Shown piece by piece: positions 36,703-44,537 of a stretch of 64,000 bases of DNA. The stretch's first letter is position 1; each line of letters begins with the position of its first letter. A program made the translations under genes and the position numbers. The stretch covers positions 806,001 through 870,000 of the forward strand of contig NZ_VFNU01000001.1 in NCBI RefSeq assembly GCF_006715725.1, written 5' to 3'. The DNA is from Nocardioides sp. SLBN-35. Lineage in GTDB: Bacteria > Actinomycetota > Actinomycetes > Propionibacteriales > Nocardioidaceae. The notes under the pieces were generated by a model. That model saw only the letters and a program-made list of their open reading frames with translations, ran no database searches and was not told the DNA's origin.

Positions 36703-37611
36703 TCACGGGCGGTCGAGGACCAGCCATCCCCCGTGGTGGTCGTGGACGTGCCACTGCCAGCCGCCGCGACGACCCAGGTCAGCGAGGTCGCCCGGGGTGA
36801 ACGTCCGCACGTGGCCGTAGGCCGCGGTCGGCTCGTCCTCGTAGGGGACGGCGACGACGACCCGGCGCCGGGCCACCCGCTGCATCTCCTGGAGGACGGC
36901 TCGGCCGTGCTCGGGAGGCAGGTGCTCCAGAAGGTGGAGGGCGACGACGGTGTCGAAGGAAGCGTCGGGGCGTGGCACGCGGGCGGCGTCGCACACGACG
37001 GTGTCGAGCCGACGTCCCAGCCGCGGCGCGACCCGCGCGAGCAGGCCGACGGTGTTGGGCGTGAGGTCGCTCGCGGTCACCTCGAGATGTCCGGCGCTGA
37101 GCAGGCTGAAGAAGCCGAAGCAGCTGCCCAGCTCGAGCATCGAGCCGGGGCCGATCAGCTCGTGGGCGCGGCGGTAGACCGGGGCATAGCCGGCGAGCGA
37201 GCCCTCCACGAGGTCGTGGCCACCGCCCGGGTCCTCGTTGCCCCGTGCGCCGGACTCGGCGAGGCGGTCGAGGGTGTTGCGATAGAACAGGGTCCAGGCG
37301 GCGAGCGGATCCGGTGAGGTGCTGACGACGATGCCGGTGACCACGCGCTCGAAGAGCTCGCTCCCGTCCAGCCAGCCCGGCGCGAAGAGCTCGCCGGCGA
37401 CGAGCCCGGCGAGGTCGTTGTCGATGAGGTCGTCGGGCAGGTCGTGGACCAGGTGGATGCGTTCCCGGTCGCTCCAGAAGGCGAACGAGCACGTGCGGGT
37501 CGCGTGGTCCGGAGCCGCGGCGCCCCGCACGACCTCGACGAGCGCGTCGGAGTAGACACCGGGCCGTTCGCTTCGCAGCGGGTCGATCGGGGCCGCGGCC
37601 GTGACGGTCAT
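36703..37611 (-). CDS. mftM: Mycofactocin oligosaccharide methyltransferase MftM
   Basis: A 302-aa SAM-dependent methyltransferase. Class I Rossmann motif I is MLELGSCFGFFSLLSAGHLEVTASD (Gly-rich loop ELGSCFGFF), motif II VVALHLLEHLPPEHGRAVLQEM, plus a unique N-terminal half of about 130 residues (FWSDRERIHLVHDLPDDLIDNDLAGLVAGELFAPGW). The same neighbourhood (mno, two-component pair, VWA, MoxR) carries mftM in mycobacteria, where it methylates the mycofactocin glucan chain. Assignment rests on synteny and this architecture. The start overlaps the VWA stop (ATGA). Confidence 0.75.
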   Translation of the reverse strand: MTVTAAAPIDPLRSERPGVYSDALVEVVRGAAAPDHATRTCSFAFWSDRERIHLVHDLPDDLIDNDLAGLVAGELFAPGWLDGSELFERVVTGIVVSTSPDPLAAWTLFYRNTLDRLAESGARGNEDPGGGHDLVEGSLAGYAPVYRRAHELIGPGSMLELGSCFGFFSLLSAGHLEVTASDLTPNTVGLLARVAPRLGRRLDTVVCDAARVPRPDASFDTVVALHLLEHLPPEHGRAVLQEMQRVARRRVVVAVPYEDEPTAAYGHVRTFTPGDLADLGRRGGWQWHVHDHHGGWLVLDRP

Positions 37612-39143
37612 CGGATCTCGGTCAGGTGGGAGGTGACCAGGTCCAGCCCGGCCAGGTCGCGGACGACGTGGACGCGGTCGCAGTGGGCGGCGTACGCCGG
37701 GAGGTCGCAGCTGCCGAGGGTCCACGAGTACCGCGGCTCAGGTGTGATCCAGATCGTCTCGCGGGCCCGTCGGGTGATCTCCTCGAACACCCCCACTGCC
37801 GCGTCGTTGCCGTTCCCGCGCCCGTCGCCCAGCACGACCACCGTGGTCCGCCGGTTGAGCCCGCCCCCGAACTCGTCGAGGAACTGCCGGAAGGCCGAGC
37901 CGTAGTCGGAGTCGGTGTCGACGTCGAGCACGCCGCCGGCGGGAAGCCCGGAGAGTGTCAGGGACAGGGCCTCCTCCATCGGGTGCTCTGCGAAGAGGTC
38001 GGTCACCTCGACCAGGTCGGAGACGAAGGCGAAGGTGCGTACGTGCGAGGCGATGCCCTGCAGCCCGTGGACCAGCTGGAGGGTGAAGCGGGCTGCGGCC
38101 CTGACGGAGAGGGAGACGTCCGCCAGCACGACGAGGCGCGGCCTGTCGGTCACCTTCGCGACCGTCACCGGGCGGAACGGCACGCCGTCGTTGCGGAGGT
38201 TGCGGCGCATGGTGCGTGAGCCGTCGATGCTGCCCCGAGCGGACTCGCGGCGCCGCGATCTCGGCGCCCCGTGGAGGCTGCGGACCAGTCTGCGCAGCGA
38301 TTCCTCCAGCGTGGCCCGCTCGACCTCGCCGATCCGGTCGATCTCGCGGGCCTGTGCCTCGCGGGACTCGATGGCGGCCTCGGTGGCCAGCAGCTCCTCG
38401 AGGTGGCGTTGGAGTGCCGCGGGGAGGCCGTCGAGAAGACTGGAGAGTGCCGTTCGCAGCGCGGCCAGGTCGTCGGTCCCGACCGTGCTGCCCTCCACGG
38501 TCTCGTCGTCGCCGTCGTCGAGCCAGGCCAGCAGGGCCATCTCCTCGGCGACCGTCAGCTCCGAGTCGAGCCGCGTGCCCGTCCGGTCGGCGATCCTTCC
38601 CGGCCGGCCCGGGTTGTGCAGCCGCGAGGTGTCGAGCTGGACGCGAGCGGCGTTCGTGGCGGATCCGGCGCCGTCGTTGGACAGCACGATCTCGTCGGTC
38701 ATCGCCGCCATGTCGAGCTTGTTGGCCTCCTGGTGCAGGTTGTACTGCTGGGCGAGGTCCTCGGGGTCGAAGAAGTCACGGATGTCCTGGGGTTTGCCGT
38801 GGCTGTGTCCCTGGCTGGGTGTGCGACCGGGCTCCTCGGACAGCACGAACTCGTCGAGCTCGCCGTCGTCCGAGAGGTCGTCGTGGGCGTGGGAGTGCCC
38901 GTGCTCCTCAGGGGAGTCGAGCACCGCGCGCAGCCGGAAGAAGCGGTCGAAGACCCGGTCGAAGGCGGCCTCGTCCCGCTGGTCCTTGACCAACGTCACG
39001 CGCAGCGCGCTGCGGAGCAGCTCTCTGTCGTCGAGGACTCCCGGGGCGCCGGCAGCCCGCGACGCGTCCACCACCTCGGAGATCCCGATCCGGATGCCGT
39101 GCAGTCGCAGCAGACGCACGAATCGGTGAAGGGCGCCGTCCAT
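37608..39143 (-). CDS. VWA (CoxE-like) domain protein, mno-linked
   Basis: A 511-aa protein. The N-terminal helical region, a middle part with histidine-containing linker (GHSHAHDD, GHSHGK) and the C-terminal VWA domain with MIDAS-like ADVSLSV (DxSxS) and TTVVVLGDGRGNGND. VWA proteins pair with MoxR-type AAA+ ATPases in metal-insertion or assembly chaperones, such as CoxE-CoxD and CbbQ-CbbO. It lies in one unit with the MoxR ATPase and mftM, beside mno. Its probable role is activation of Mno. It overlaps mftM by 4 bp. Confidence 0.82.
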   Translation of the reverse strand: MDGALHRFVRLLRLHGIRIGISEVVDASRAAGAPGVLDDRELLRSALRVTLVKDQRDEAAFDRVFDRFFRLRAVLDSPEEHGHSHAHDDLSDDGELDEFVLSEEPGRTPSQGHSHGKPQDIRDFFDPEDLAQQYNLHQEANKLDMAAMTDEIVLSNDGAGSATNAARVQLDTSRLHNPGRPGRIADRTGTRLDSELTVAEEMALLAWLDDGDDETVEGSTVGTDDLAALRTALSSLLDGLPAALQRHLEELLATEAAIESREAQAREIDRIGEVERATLEESLRRLVRSLHGAPRSRRRESARGSIDGSRTMRRNLRNDGVPFRPVTVAKVTDRPRLVVLADVSLSVRAAARFTLQLVHGLQGIASHVRTFAFVSDLVEVTDLFAEHPMEEALSLTLSGLPAGGVLDVDTDSDYGSAFRQFLDEFGGGLNRRTTVVVLGDGRGNGNDAAVGVFEEITRRARETIWITPEPRYSWTLGSCDLPAYAAHCDRVHVVRDLAGLDLVTSHLTEIR

Positions 39144-39159
39144 GGCACAGACCTCGGCT

Positions 39160-40362
39160 TCAGAAGGGGCGGCGGCGCGAGCCGAACGAGCGGGCGCCCT
39201 GGCCGGCAGGAACGGGACGGCTGGGCCCCATGGAACCGGTCCCGTAGTACGCCTCGTCATGCCGCCCCGGGAGGTCCTTCGCACGGCGTACCTCGGCCCC
39301 GTCGGGCTCGTCGGGACCGGTCGCGGTCCCGTGGTCGTGCTCGTGGTCGTGTCCGTGCCCGTGGCCATGTCCATGACCGTGGCCGTGGTCGTGCAGGTGG
39401 CCGGGGACGACCGCATTCGGGTCGACCATCCGCGGCAGTGCCTCGAGCGCGCGGCGCAGGTCGCGCTCGTACTTCACCACGACGTTGGCGGTCGCCGACA
39501 GCGTCTCCGCCGTGAGCTCCTCGGCGCCGAGGACCGCGAGCGTGCGGGCCCAGTCGACGGTCTCGGAGATGCTCGGTGCCTTGCGCAGGTCGAGCTCGCG
39601 CAGGCCGCGCACGACGCCGACCAGCTGGCGGGCGAGCTCGTCGGACAGCCCGGTCCTCTTGGACCGGATGATGTCGAGCTCCCGCTCCGCGTCGGGGTAG
39701 TCGAGGAAGAGGTGGAGGCAGCGCCGCTTGAGCGCGGCCGAGAGATCACGCGTGTTGTTGGACGTGAGGATCACGTACGGCGTGTGCCGGGCCCGGAAGG
39801 TCCCCAGCTCCGGGACGGAGACCTGGTACTCGGCGAGCAGCTCGAGCAGGACGGCCTCGAGCGCCTCGTCGGCGCGGTCCACCTCGTCGATGAGCAGGAT
39901 CACCGGGTCCTCGGACCGGATCGCCTCGAGCAGCGGACGGGCGGCGAGGAAGCGCTCGGAGAAGAAGACGCTCTCCTCTCCCGCGAGGGTGTCCACGGCG
40001 CTGGCCAGGTCGGGGGCGTCGGCGACCAGGGCGCCGACCTTCTCCCGCATCAGCTGCGTGTAGAGCAGCTGCTTCCCGTAGTCCCATTCGTACAGGGCCG
40101 TCGTCTCGTCCTGGCCCTCGTAGCACTGCAGGCGCAGCAGTCGTCGTCCGGTCACCTCGGCCAGCGACTTCGCCAGCTGGGTCTTGCCCACGCCCGCTGG
40201 GCCCTCGAGCAGGATCGGCTTCTCCAGGTGTGCCTGCAGGAAGACGGTGGTCGCCAGGCGCTCGTCGGCGAGGTAGCCGTGCTCGGCGAACTGGTCGATG
40301 ACGTCGGCGACGTCGGTGAAGCCGGCGTGGTCGCGCACGGCATCGAGGGGTCGGGCGGACAT
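39160..40362 (-). CDS. MoxR-family AAA+ ATPase with His-rich C-terminal tail
   Basis: A 400-aa AAA+ ATPase. Walker A LEGPAGVGKTQLAKSLA near residue 53, Walker B ILLIDEVDRAD near 155, sensor 1 YVILTSNNTRD and the Arg finger region KRRCLHLFLDYP. Residues about 322-345 are a run of alternating His, Gly and Asp, a pattern that binds zinc or nickel; the last 55 residues are disordered. MoxR ATPases with VWA partners load cofactors or metal into dehydrogenases. The neighbour mno is its probable client. It is separated from mno by a strong hairpin at 40406-40451. Confidence 0.87.
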   Translation of the reverse strand: MSARPLDAVRDHAGFTDVADVIDQFAEHGYLADERLATTVFLQAHLEKPILLEGPAGVGKTQLAKSLAEVTGRRLLRLQCYEGQDETTALYEWDYGKQLLYTQLMREKVGALVADAPDLASAVDTLAGEESVFFSERFLAARPLLEAIRSEDPVILLIDEVDRADEALEAVLLELLAEYQVSVPELGTFRARHTPYVILTSNNTRDLSAALKRRCLHLFLDYPDAERELDIIRSKRTGLSDELARQLVGVVRGLRELDLRKAPSISETVDWARTLAVLGAEELTAETLSATANVVVKYERDLRRALEALPRMVDPNAVVPGHLHDHGHGHGHGHGHGHDHEHDHGTATGPDEPDGAEVRRAKDLPGRHDEAYYGTGSMGPSRPVPAGQGARSFGSRRRPF

Positions 40363-40405
40363 GGGTGCCTCCTGGGGCGACGGGGCGGTGGATGGGGGTG
40401 TGGAT

Positions 40406-40451
40406 CGGTCCGGCCCGGGGGCGCGTGCCCCGGCTCACCCGAGCCGGACCG
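40406..40451 (-). terminator. Nested hairpin between mno and the MoxR gene
   Basis: CGGTCCGGC (40406-40414) pairs perfectly with GCCGGACCG (40443-40451), and an inner stem CCGGGG...CCCCGG sits in the loop. It lies 13 bp after the mno stop in the direction of transcription. It probably terminates or attenuates, keeping the abundant Mno enzyme and the catalytic chaperone genes downstream at different levels. Confidence 0.6.
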
Positions 40452-40463
40452 AGTCACGGTGGC

Positions 40464-41756
40464 TCAGGACAGGAGGTCGTCCAGATCGCCGGTCATGCAG
40501 TGGTCCACGACGGGGCGCACGGTCTCGAACGTGCACTCCTTGGCGTTGCCGGGGGTGCAGGCGTCGCCGAGCACGTGGTTGGTGATGCGGTCGACATCGT
40601 CGGCGTCGCCCTTGATGACCTTGGCGTTCTCGTAGTACTTGGTCGGGCCCAGGCCGAGCCGGTTCTTGGAGTAGGTGTCCTGGGTGACCGAGACGAAGTT
40701 CTCGGGGATGCCCACGTCGCGCAGCAGCCGGATCGCGGCGGCGAGCGCGGCGTCGGCTGCCTGCGGCTTGGTCATGCCGTGCGTGTCGACGCCCATCGCC
40801 TCGGCGATGTCGGCGAACCGGCCGTACTGCGCAGGCATGTTGAACGCCCACACGCGGGGGAGCGCGATCGCGTTGTTGAGCCCGTGGTGGGTGTCGTAGA
40901 ACGCCGAGACCGCGTGCGAGATCGAGTGGATGATGCCCAGGCCGCCGGAGTTGAACGCCTGCGCGGCGATGTACTGGGCGTACATCATCCCCTCGCGACC
41001 CTTGAGGTCCTGGCCGTTCCAGACCGCCTCGCGCAGGTTCTCCGCGGTCAGCTTGATGGCCCGGATCGCGTTGCCCAGCGACGGCTCGAAGTTGAGCCGC
41101 GACACGTAGGGCTCAGAGGCGTGCGCGAGAACGTCGAAGCCGCACTGCGCGGTGTAGTCGACCGGGCAGTCGAAGTAGAGCACCGGGTCGTCGATGGCGA
41201 GGGTGGCCACCGATGCGTCGTCGAAGGCGACGTACTTGTGCGGGTTGTCGGGGTCCGTCGTGGTGTCGGTGATGACGTAGGCCCACGAGGTCTCCGAACC
41301 GGTGCCGGCCGTGGTGGAGACGGCGATGTGGGGCGGGTTGTTCGGGTTCTCCGACTTGTTGAAGCCCTCGAAGTCGTTGACGTTGCGACCGTCGTGGGCG
41401 ACCGAGATGCGCGCGCCCTTGCACGCGTCGTGCGAGGAGCCGCCACCGATCGAGATGAACGAGTCGCACTTGTTCTGCTGGTACAGGGCCACCGCGTCCA
41501 TGACGTTGTAGTCCTTCGGGTTGGACTCGACCTTGTCGTACACGACGGCCTCGAGGCCGTGGTACTTGAGCGAGTCCACGATCTTCTGGACCACGTTCGT
41601 GCCGCGAAGGCCCGACGTCATGACGAGCGGCTTGGTGAAGCCGAGCTTGATGGCCTCGGGACCGATGAGCTCGTGCGCTCCGGGGCCCATGAGGGCCCGT
41701 GGGAACGGGTGGAACTCCTTGATCGGGAACGGCTTGAGCAGTTCGTCAACCTGCAT
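40464..41756 (-). CDS. mno: NDMA-dependent methanol dehydrogenase (Mno)
   Basis: A 430-aa group III alcohol dehydrogenase of the actinobacterial type that keeps NAD(H) tightly bound and passes electrons to an external carrier (NDMA in vitro, mycofactocin in the cell). Motifs: SIGGGSSHDACKGARIS, AVSTTAGTGSETSWAYVI, metal ligands in CGFDVLAHASEPY, GIIHSISHAVSAFYDTHHGLNNA. The ATG at 41756 follows AGGAGG. Close to full family length. It oxidises methanol and short alcohols to aldehydes. Neighbouring mftM, MoxR/VWA genes and the mft cluster 3 kb away fit. Confidence 0.9.
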   Translation of the reverse strand: MQVDELLKPFPIKEFHPFPRALMGPGAHELIGPEAIKLGFTKPLVMTSGLRGTNVVQKIVDSLKYHGLEAVVYDKVESNPKDYNVMDAVALYQQNKCDSFISIGGGSSHDACKGARISVAHDGRNVNDFEGFNKSENPNNPPHIAVSTTAGTGSETSWAYVITDTTTDPDNPHKYVAFDDASVATLAIDDPVLYFDCPVDYTAQCGFDVLAHASEPYVSRLNFEPSLGNAIRAIKLTAENLREAVWNGQDLKGREGMMYAQYIAAQAFNSGGLGIIHSISHAVSAFYDTHHGLNNAIALPRVWAFNMPAQYGRFADIAEAMGVDTHGMTKPQAADAALAAAIRLLRDVGIPENFVSVTQDTYSKNRLGLGPTKYYENAKVIKGDADDVDRITNHVLGDACTPGNAKECTFETVRPVVDHCMTGDLDDLLS

Positions 41757-41931
41757 GAGGAACCTCCTGGTGGGACGTGCTGACCACCGGAACGTAAGGC
41801 TGGTCACACCCCGGCGGGGAGGCTGGGAAACGCAAACCATCCGCTGTGAGGAGCGGCTCCTGAACGGATGGTTCGGCTTCGACCTGCCCGGTCGGAGAGG
41901 CCGGTCGTCCTTCCGGCAGGCCCATGGGAAA
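41757..41931. promoter_or_regulatory. mno upstream region with 9-bp inverted repeat
   Basis: AACCATCCG (41835-41843) and CGGATGGTT (41865-41873) form a perfect inverted repeat with a shorter GGAGC-G-GCTCC hairpin inside, 79-117 bp upstream of the mno ATG. A half-matching CRP-like site, CGTAA-N6-TCACA, lies at 41793-41808. The repeat may be an activator site, for example of the two-component regulator, or the terminator of a neighbouring unit. mno -10/-35 boxes could not be fixed. Confidence 0.45.
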
Positions 41932-41973
41932 GGGGCTGTGGTGGAGCGCCGTCCGGCACTCCGCCACAGCCCC
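41932..41973 (-). terminator. Rho-independent-like hairpin of the transporter gene
   Basis: A 15-bp stem, GGGGCTGTGGTGGAG (41932-41946) with CTCCGCCACAGCCCC (41959-41973), one mismatch and a 12-nt loop. It lies 29 bp after the transporter stop; a short TTT follows on the minus strand. Strong candidate terminator that also shields the mno promoter from readthrough. Confidence 0.7.
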
Positions 41974-42001
41974 GGGTCCGACCGGCGCTTCTTGTCGGTG
42001 A

Positions 42002-42595
42002 TCAGGCGCGGATCGGCGCGCCGAGGGGCAGGGCCCGGCCGCCGGTGGCCTGCGACATGGCGTCGAGGAACAGGTACGCCCCGACGCTGACGAAGGCGAA
42101 CACGGTGTAGCCGCCGAGCCGGGTCAGGTCGGTGCTGGCCTGGGCCGTGCCGAGCAGGACCAGCAGCAGGGCGAGGTCGATCAGGCCGAACAGGATCGTG
42201 AACGCACGCGGCAGGCGCAGGGTGGCCAGCGTGAGGAGGACGATGACGGCGAGCCAGGAGCCGAGGAACAGCTCCTGGGTCCGCACGGCGTCCGCGGGAA
42301 GGATCCCGAACCAGTTGTGCGTCAGGCCGAGGACGAGCGCCGCGTAGCTCGACCAGAAGCCGGTGAAGATGCCGAAGATGGCGGCGACGGCGTTCTGGTT
42401 GAGCCGCGTCGCCCACACGGCCGCCACGGCCTGGCCGAACGCGGTGGCGGTCGCGATGATCGGGATCGACGCCGAGCCGGCGCTGGCGGGTACGAAGCCG
42501 ACCAGGACCAGGCCGAGGGCGACCGAGCCGACGAGGAAGGTCGGGACTCCGATCAGGCCGGGGTTGCCGTCGGGGACAGGGGTTTCAGTGGACAT
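42002..42595 (-). CDS. GPR1/FUN34/YaaH family transporter (acetate-uptake like)
   Basis: A 197-aa membrane protein with six hydrophobic helices, the size of SatP/YaaH acetate:proton symporters. The N-terminal NPGLIGVPTFLVG matches the NPxPLGL-type signature of the family; FGIFTGFWSSYAALVLG is another conserved segment. Uptake of acetate or succinate fits the nearby acsA operon. It has its own upstream CRP-like TGTGG-N6-TCACT box at 42616-42631 and its own terminator, so it is a single-gene unit. Confidence 0.88.
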   Translation of the reverse strand: MSTETPVPDGNPGLIGVPTFLVGSVALGLVLVGFVPASAGSASIPIIATATAFGQAVAAVWATRLNQNAVAAIFGIFTGFWSSYAALVLGLTHNWFGILPADAVRTQELFLGSWLAVIVLLTLATLRLPRAFTILFGLIDLALLLVLLGTAQASTDLTRLGGYTVFAFVSVGAYLFLDAMSQATGGRALPLGAPIRA

Positions 42596-42615
42596 GGGAT
42601 ACCTCCAGAGGGGAT

Positions 42616-42631
42616 GTGGTCCCGGTCACTG
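42616..42631 (-). promoter_or_regulatory. CRP-like box upstream of the acetate-type transporter
   Basis: TGTGG-N6-TCACT, 21 bp upstream of the start codon. It is the same palindrome seen upstream of the ALDH operon and Fe-ADH. The remaining 200 bp to adk hold no recognised gene. Confidence 0.5.
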
Positions 42632-42826
42632 TGCCGACGGTGCGGTCGGGTCCGCACCCTGCGAGCAGGTCGCAGTTGGGACTGCCCGGTCGGACGGGCC
42701 CGACCCACCCGACGGTGGGGCCCGGCCCGGTGCAACGTAGCTGCAGCGGGCTGCGGCCTAGCCTGCGCGACGACGGGTCCGTGAGCTGGGGCGGACCCGC
42801 GTCGACGACGAAAGGTCCTCCTGCGC

Positions 42827-43408
42827 ATGCGTCTTATCCTCATGGGTCCGCCCGGTGCCGGCAAGGGCACCCAGGCCGTCGCGATCGCCGAGCGGTTCGG
42901 CATTCCGGCGATCTCGACGGGAGACATCTTCCGTGCGAACGTCGCGCAGCAGTCCCCGCTGGGACGTACCGCCCAGCAGTACATGGATGCGGGCGAGTAC
43001 GTCCCCGACGAGGTCACCAACGCGATGGTGGCCGGGCGGCTGTCGGACCCCGACTGCGCCGACGGCTTCCTCCTCGACGGCTACCCGCGCACGCTGCAGC
43101 AGGTCGACGAGCTCGACGCGATCCTCGAGCGCGGCGACACCGCGCTCGATGCGGTCGTGCTCGTCGAGGCCGACCCGGGTGAGCTGGTGCGCCGGCTCCT
43201 GCTCCGGGCGGAGGCCCAGGGTCGAGTCGACGACACCGACGAGGTCATCCGCCGCCGGCTGGAGGTCTACGCCGCCGAGACGGCACCGCTCGCGGCGCAG
43301 TACGCCGAGCGTGGGCTGCTGGCGACGGTCGACGGCCTCGGCCCGGTGGACGTGGTGGCCGAGCGCATCCTGACTGCGCTGGTGGCGAAGTCGTCAGCAG
43401 GTTCCTAG
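42827..43408 (+). CDS. adk: Adenylate kinase
   Basis: A 193-aa adenylate kinase (2 ADP = ATP + AMP). P-loop GPPGAGKGTQ is at residues 8-17, the AMP site is ISTGDIFRANV and FLLDGYPRT, and the LID region is the short form without zinc cysteines (LLLRAEAQGRVDDTDEVIRRRL). Most actinobacteria carry adk next to secY in the ribosomal cluster; this copy is in an island, so it may be a paralogue (inference). Its stop shares CTAG with the opposing mftR stop (43405-43408). Confidence 0.9.
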   Translation: MRLILMGPPGAGKGTQAVAIAERFGIPAISTGDIFRANVAQQSPLGRTAQQYMDAGEYVPDEVTNAMVAGRLSDPDCADGFLLDGYPRTLQQVDELDAILERGDTALDAVVLVEADPGELVRRLLLRAEAQGRVDDTDEVIRRRLEVYAAETAPLAAQYAERGLLATVDGLGPVDVVAERILTALVAKSSAGS

Positions 43409-44028
43409 GTCTCGACGCCCAGGTACAACCGGAGCCCGGCCATGGCCGCGTCGATGATGTCGAGCAGGGGGACGGTCTCGGCATCGGGCTCTGCCAGCCA
43501 CGCCGCATAGGCCGAGAGCGAGATGGCCAGGGACACGTGCCCGGCGACCTGGGGGACCAGGTCCCCGGGCCGTGCCCCGGTGCGCCGGGCGACGTCCTCG
43601 GCGATGACCTGGCGCCACTCCGCGTAGCGCAGCACCGAGTGCGCCTCGAGCTCAGGGGTCGTCAGGATCAAGCGCATCCGCTCGCGGTGCGGGGGGCGGG
43701 CGTCCGCAGGGAAGCGGTTGAACTCCACGACCGCGCGGTGGACGGCCTCGTGCACCGGGAGGTCGTCGGCCTGCTCGGAGAGCAGGTCGCGGAAGTGGTC
43801 GAGCGTCCGGTCGAACTGGCCCCACGGGATGTCGTTCTTCGACTGGTAGTAGCGGAAGAGCGTGCGCCGGCTGACGCCGACCGCCTCGGCGATCGCGTCG
43901 AGCGTGGTCCGGGCGAAGCCGCGCTCGACGAAGAGGGTGAACGCCGCCTGCTCGATCGCGGCGTGGGAGGTGGCCTCGGGGCGACCGCGGGCGCTGCTGC
44001 GCCCGCTCTCGCTCCGGCCCCCGGTCAT
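43405..44028 (-). CDS. mftR: Mycofactocin system transcriptional regulator MftR
   Basis: A 207-aa TetR-family regulator. HTH TTLDAIAEAVGVSRRTLFRYYQSKNDIPWGQFD with the MftR-like motif RYYQSKNDIPWGQFD, then a C-terminal ligand-binding domain (HRERMRLILTTPELEAHSVLRYAEWRQVIAEDVARRTG). MftR homologues respond to long-chain acyl-CoA in mycobacteria. It is divergent from mftA with 117 bp between. The basic N-terminal arm (RSESGRSSARGRPEATS) is longer than average. It presumably represses mftA-F. Confidence 0.88.
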   Translation of the reverse strand: MTGGRSESGRSSARGRPEATSHAAIEQAAFTLFVERGFARTTLDAIAEAVGVSRRTLFRYYQSKNDIPWGQFDRTLDHFRDLLSEQADDLPVHEAVHRAVVEFNRFPADARPPHRERMRLILTTPELEAHSVLRYAEWRQVIAEDVARRTGARPGDLVPQVAGHVSLAISLSAYAAWLAEPDAETVPLLDIIDAAMAGLRLYLGVET

Positions 44029-44065
44029 GGGCCGTCAACCTACCGTCCCGGGGTCGAGGTCGAAT

Positions 44066-44083
44066 CCCCTCCGAATGGAGGGG
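44066..44083. promoter_or_regulatory. Palindrome in the mftR/mftA intergenic region
   Basis: CCCCTCC-GAAT-GGAGGGG at 44066-44083, a perfect 7-bp inverted repeat centred about 70 bp upstream of the mftA ATG, and the only clear symmetry in the 117-bp gap. Candidate MftR operator; binding not shown. The mftA ribosome site is GGAGGAGAG. Confidence 0.5.
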
Positions 44084-44145
44084 GACTTTCTGCCCTTGGT
44101 GCAATTAGTGTGGCGGCCACCACATCGGCACGAACTGGAGGAGAG

Positions 44146-44244
44146 ATGATGAACCCCGAGATCGAGCAGGACCAGGCCGTCGAGATGGCCGCCGAGGACC
44201 TCATCGAGGAGGTCTCGATCGACGGCATGTGCGGCGTCTACTGA
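44146..44244 (+). CDS. mftA: Mycofactocin precursor peptide MftA
   Basis: A 32-aa peptide (31 if the second of two adjacent ATG codons is used), too short for ordinary gene calling. It ends in the invariant IDGMCGVY; the C-terminal Val-Tyr is decarboxylated and cross-linked by MftC, cleaved by MftE and oxidised by MftD to premycofactocin. The acidic leader (NPEIEQDQAVEMAAEDLIEE) is what MftB binds. Ribosome site GGAGGAGAG precedes it and the stop overlaps the mftB start by one base. Confidence 0.95.
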   Translation: MMNPEIEQDQAVEMAAEDLIEEVSIDGMCGVY

Positions 44245-44537
44245 TGGACGCCCTGCTGGGAGAGCCGTGGATGCTCTCGCCGTCGGTGGCATTGCGACCG
44301 GAGCCCTTCGGCGCGCTGGCCTACCACTTCGGCAACCGGAAGCTGACCTTCCTCAAGCGGCCCGAGCTGGTCGCCGTCGTCCGGGCCTTGGGGGAGGCTG
44401 CGGACGTGCGGACCGCGCTCGAGACCGCGGGTGTCCCGGCCTCCCAGCACGCGGCCTATGCGGCCGCCCTGCGCGGCCTGGCCGCGACCGACATGATCCG
44501 CCCCCGCCCCACCGTCACCGCCGAGGAGGTTGCGTGA
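44244..44537 (+). CDS. mftB: Mycofactocin peptide chaperone MftB
   Basis: A 97-aa RiPP recognition element (RRE) that binds the MftA leader and delivers it to MftC. The RRE winged fold shows as PSVALRPEPFGALAYHFGNRKLTFLKRPELVAVVRALGEAADVRTAL. The start ATG overlaps the mftA TGA by one base (TGATG) and the stop overlaps the mftC start region (GTGATG), so mftA-B-C are translationally coupled. Confidence 0.94.
   Translation: MDALLGEPWMLSPSVALRPEPFGALAYHFGNRKLTFLKRPELVAVVRALGEAADVRTALETAGVPASQHAAYAAALRGLAATDMIRPRPTVTAEEVA

Noticed and set aside
42635..42826. Small open frames between the transporter and adk
   Set aside because: They overlap the transporter control region and have no ribosome site or recognisable sequence.
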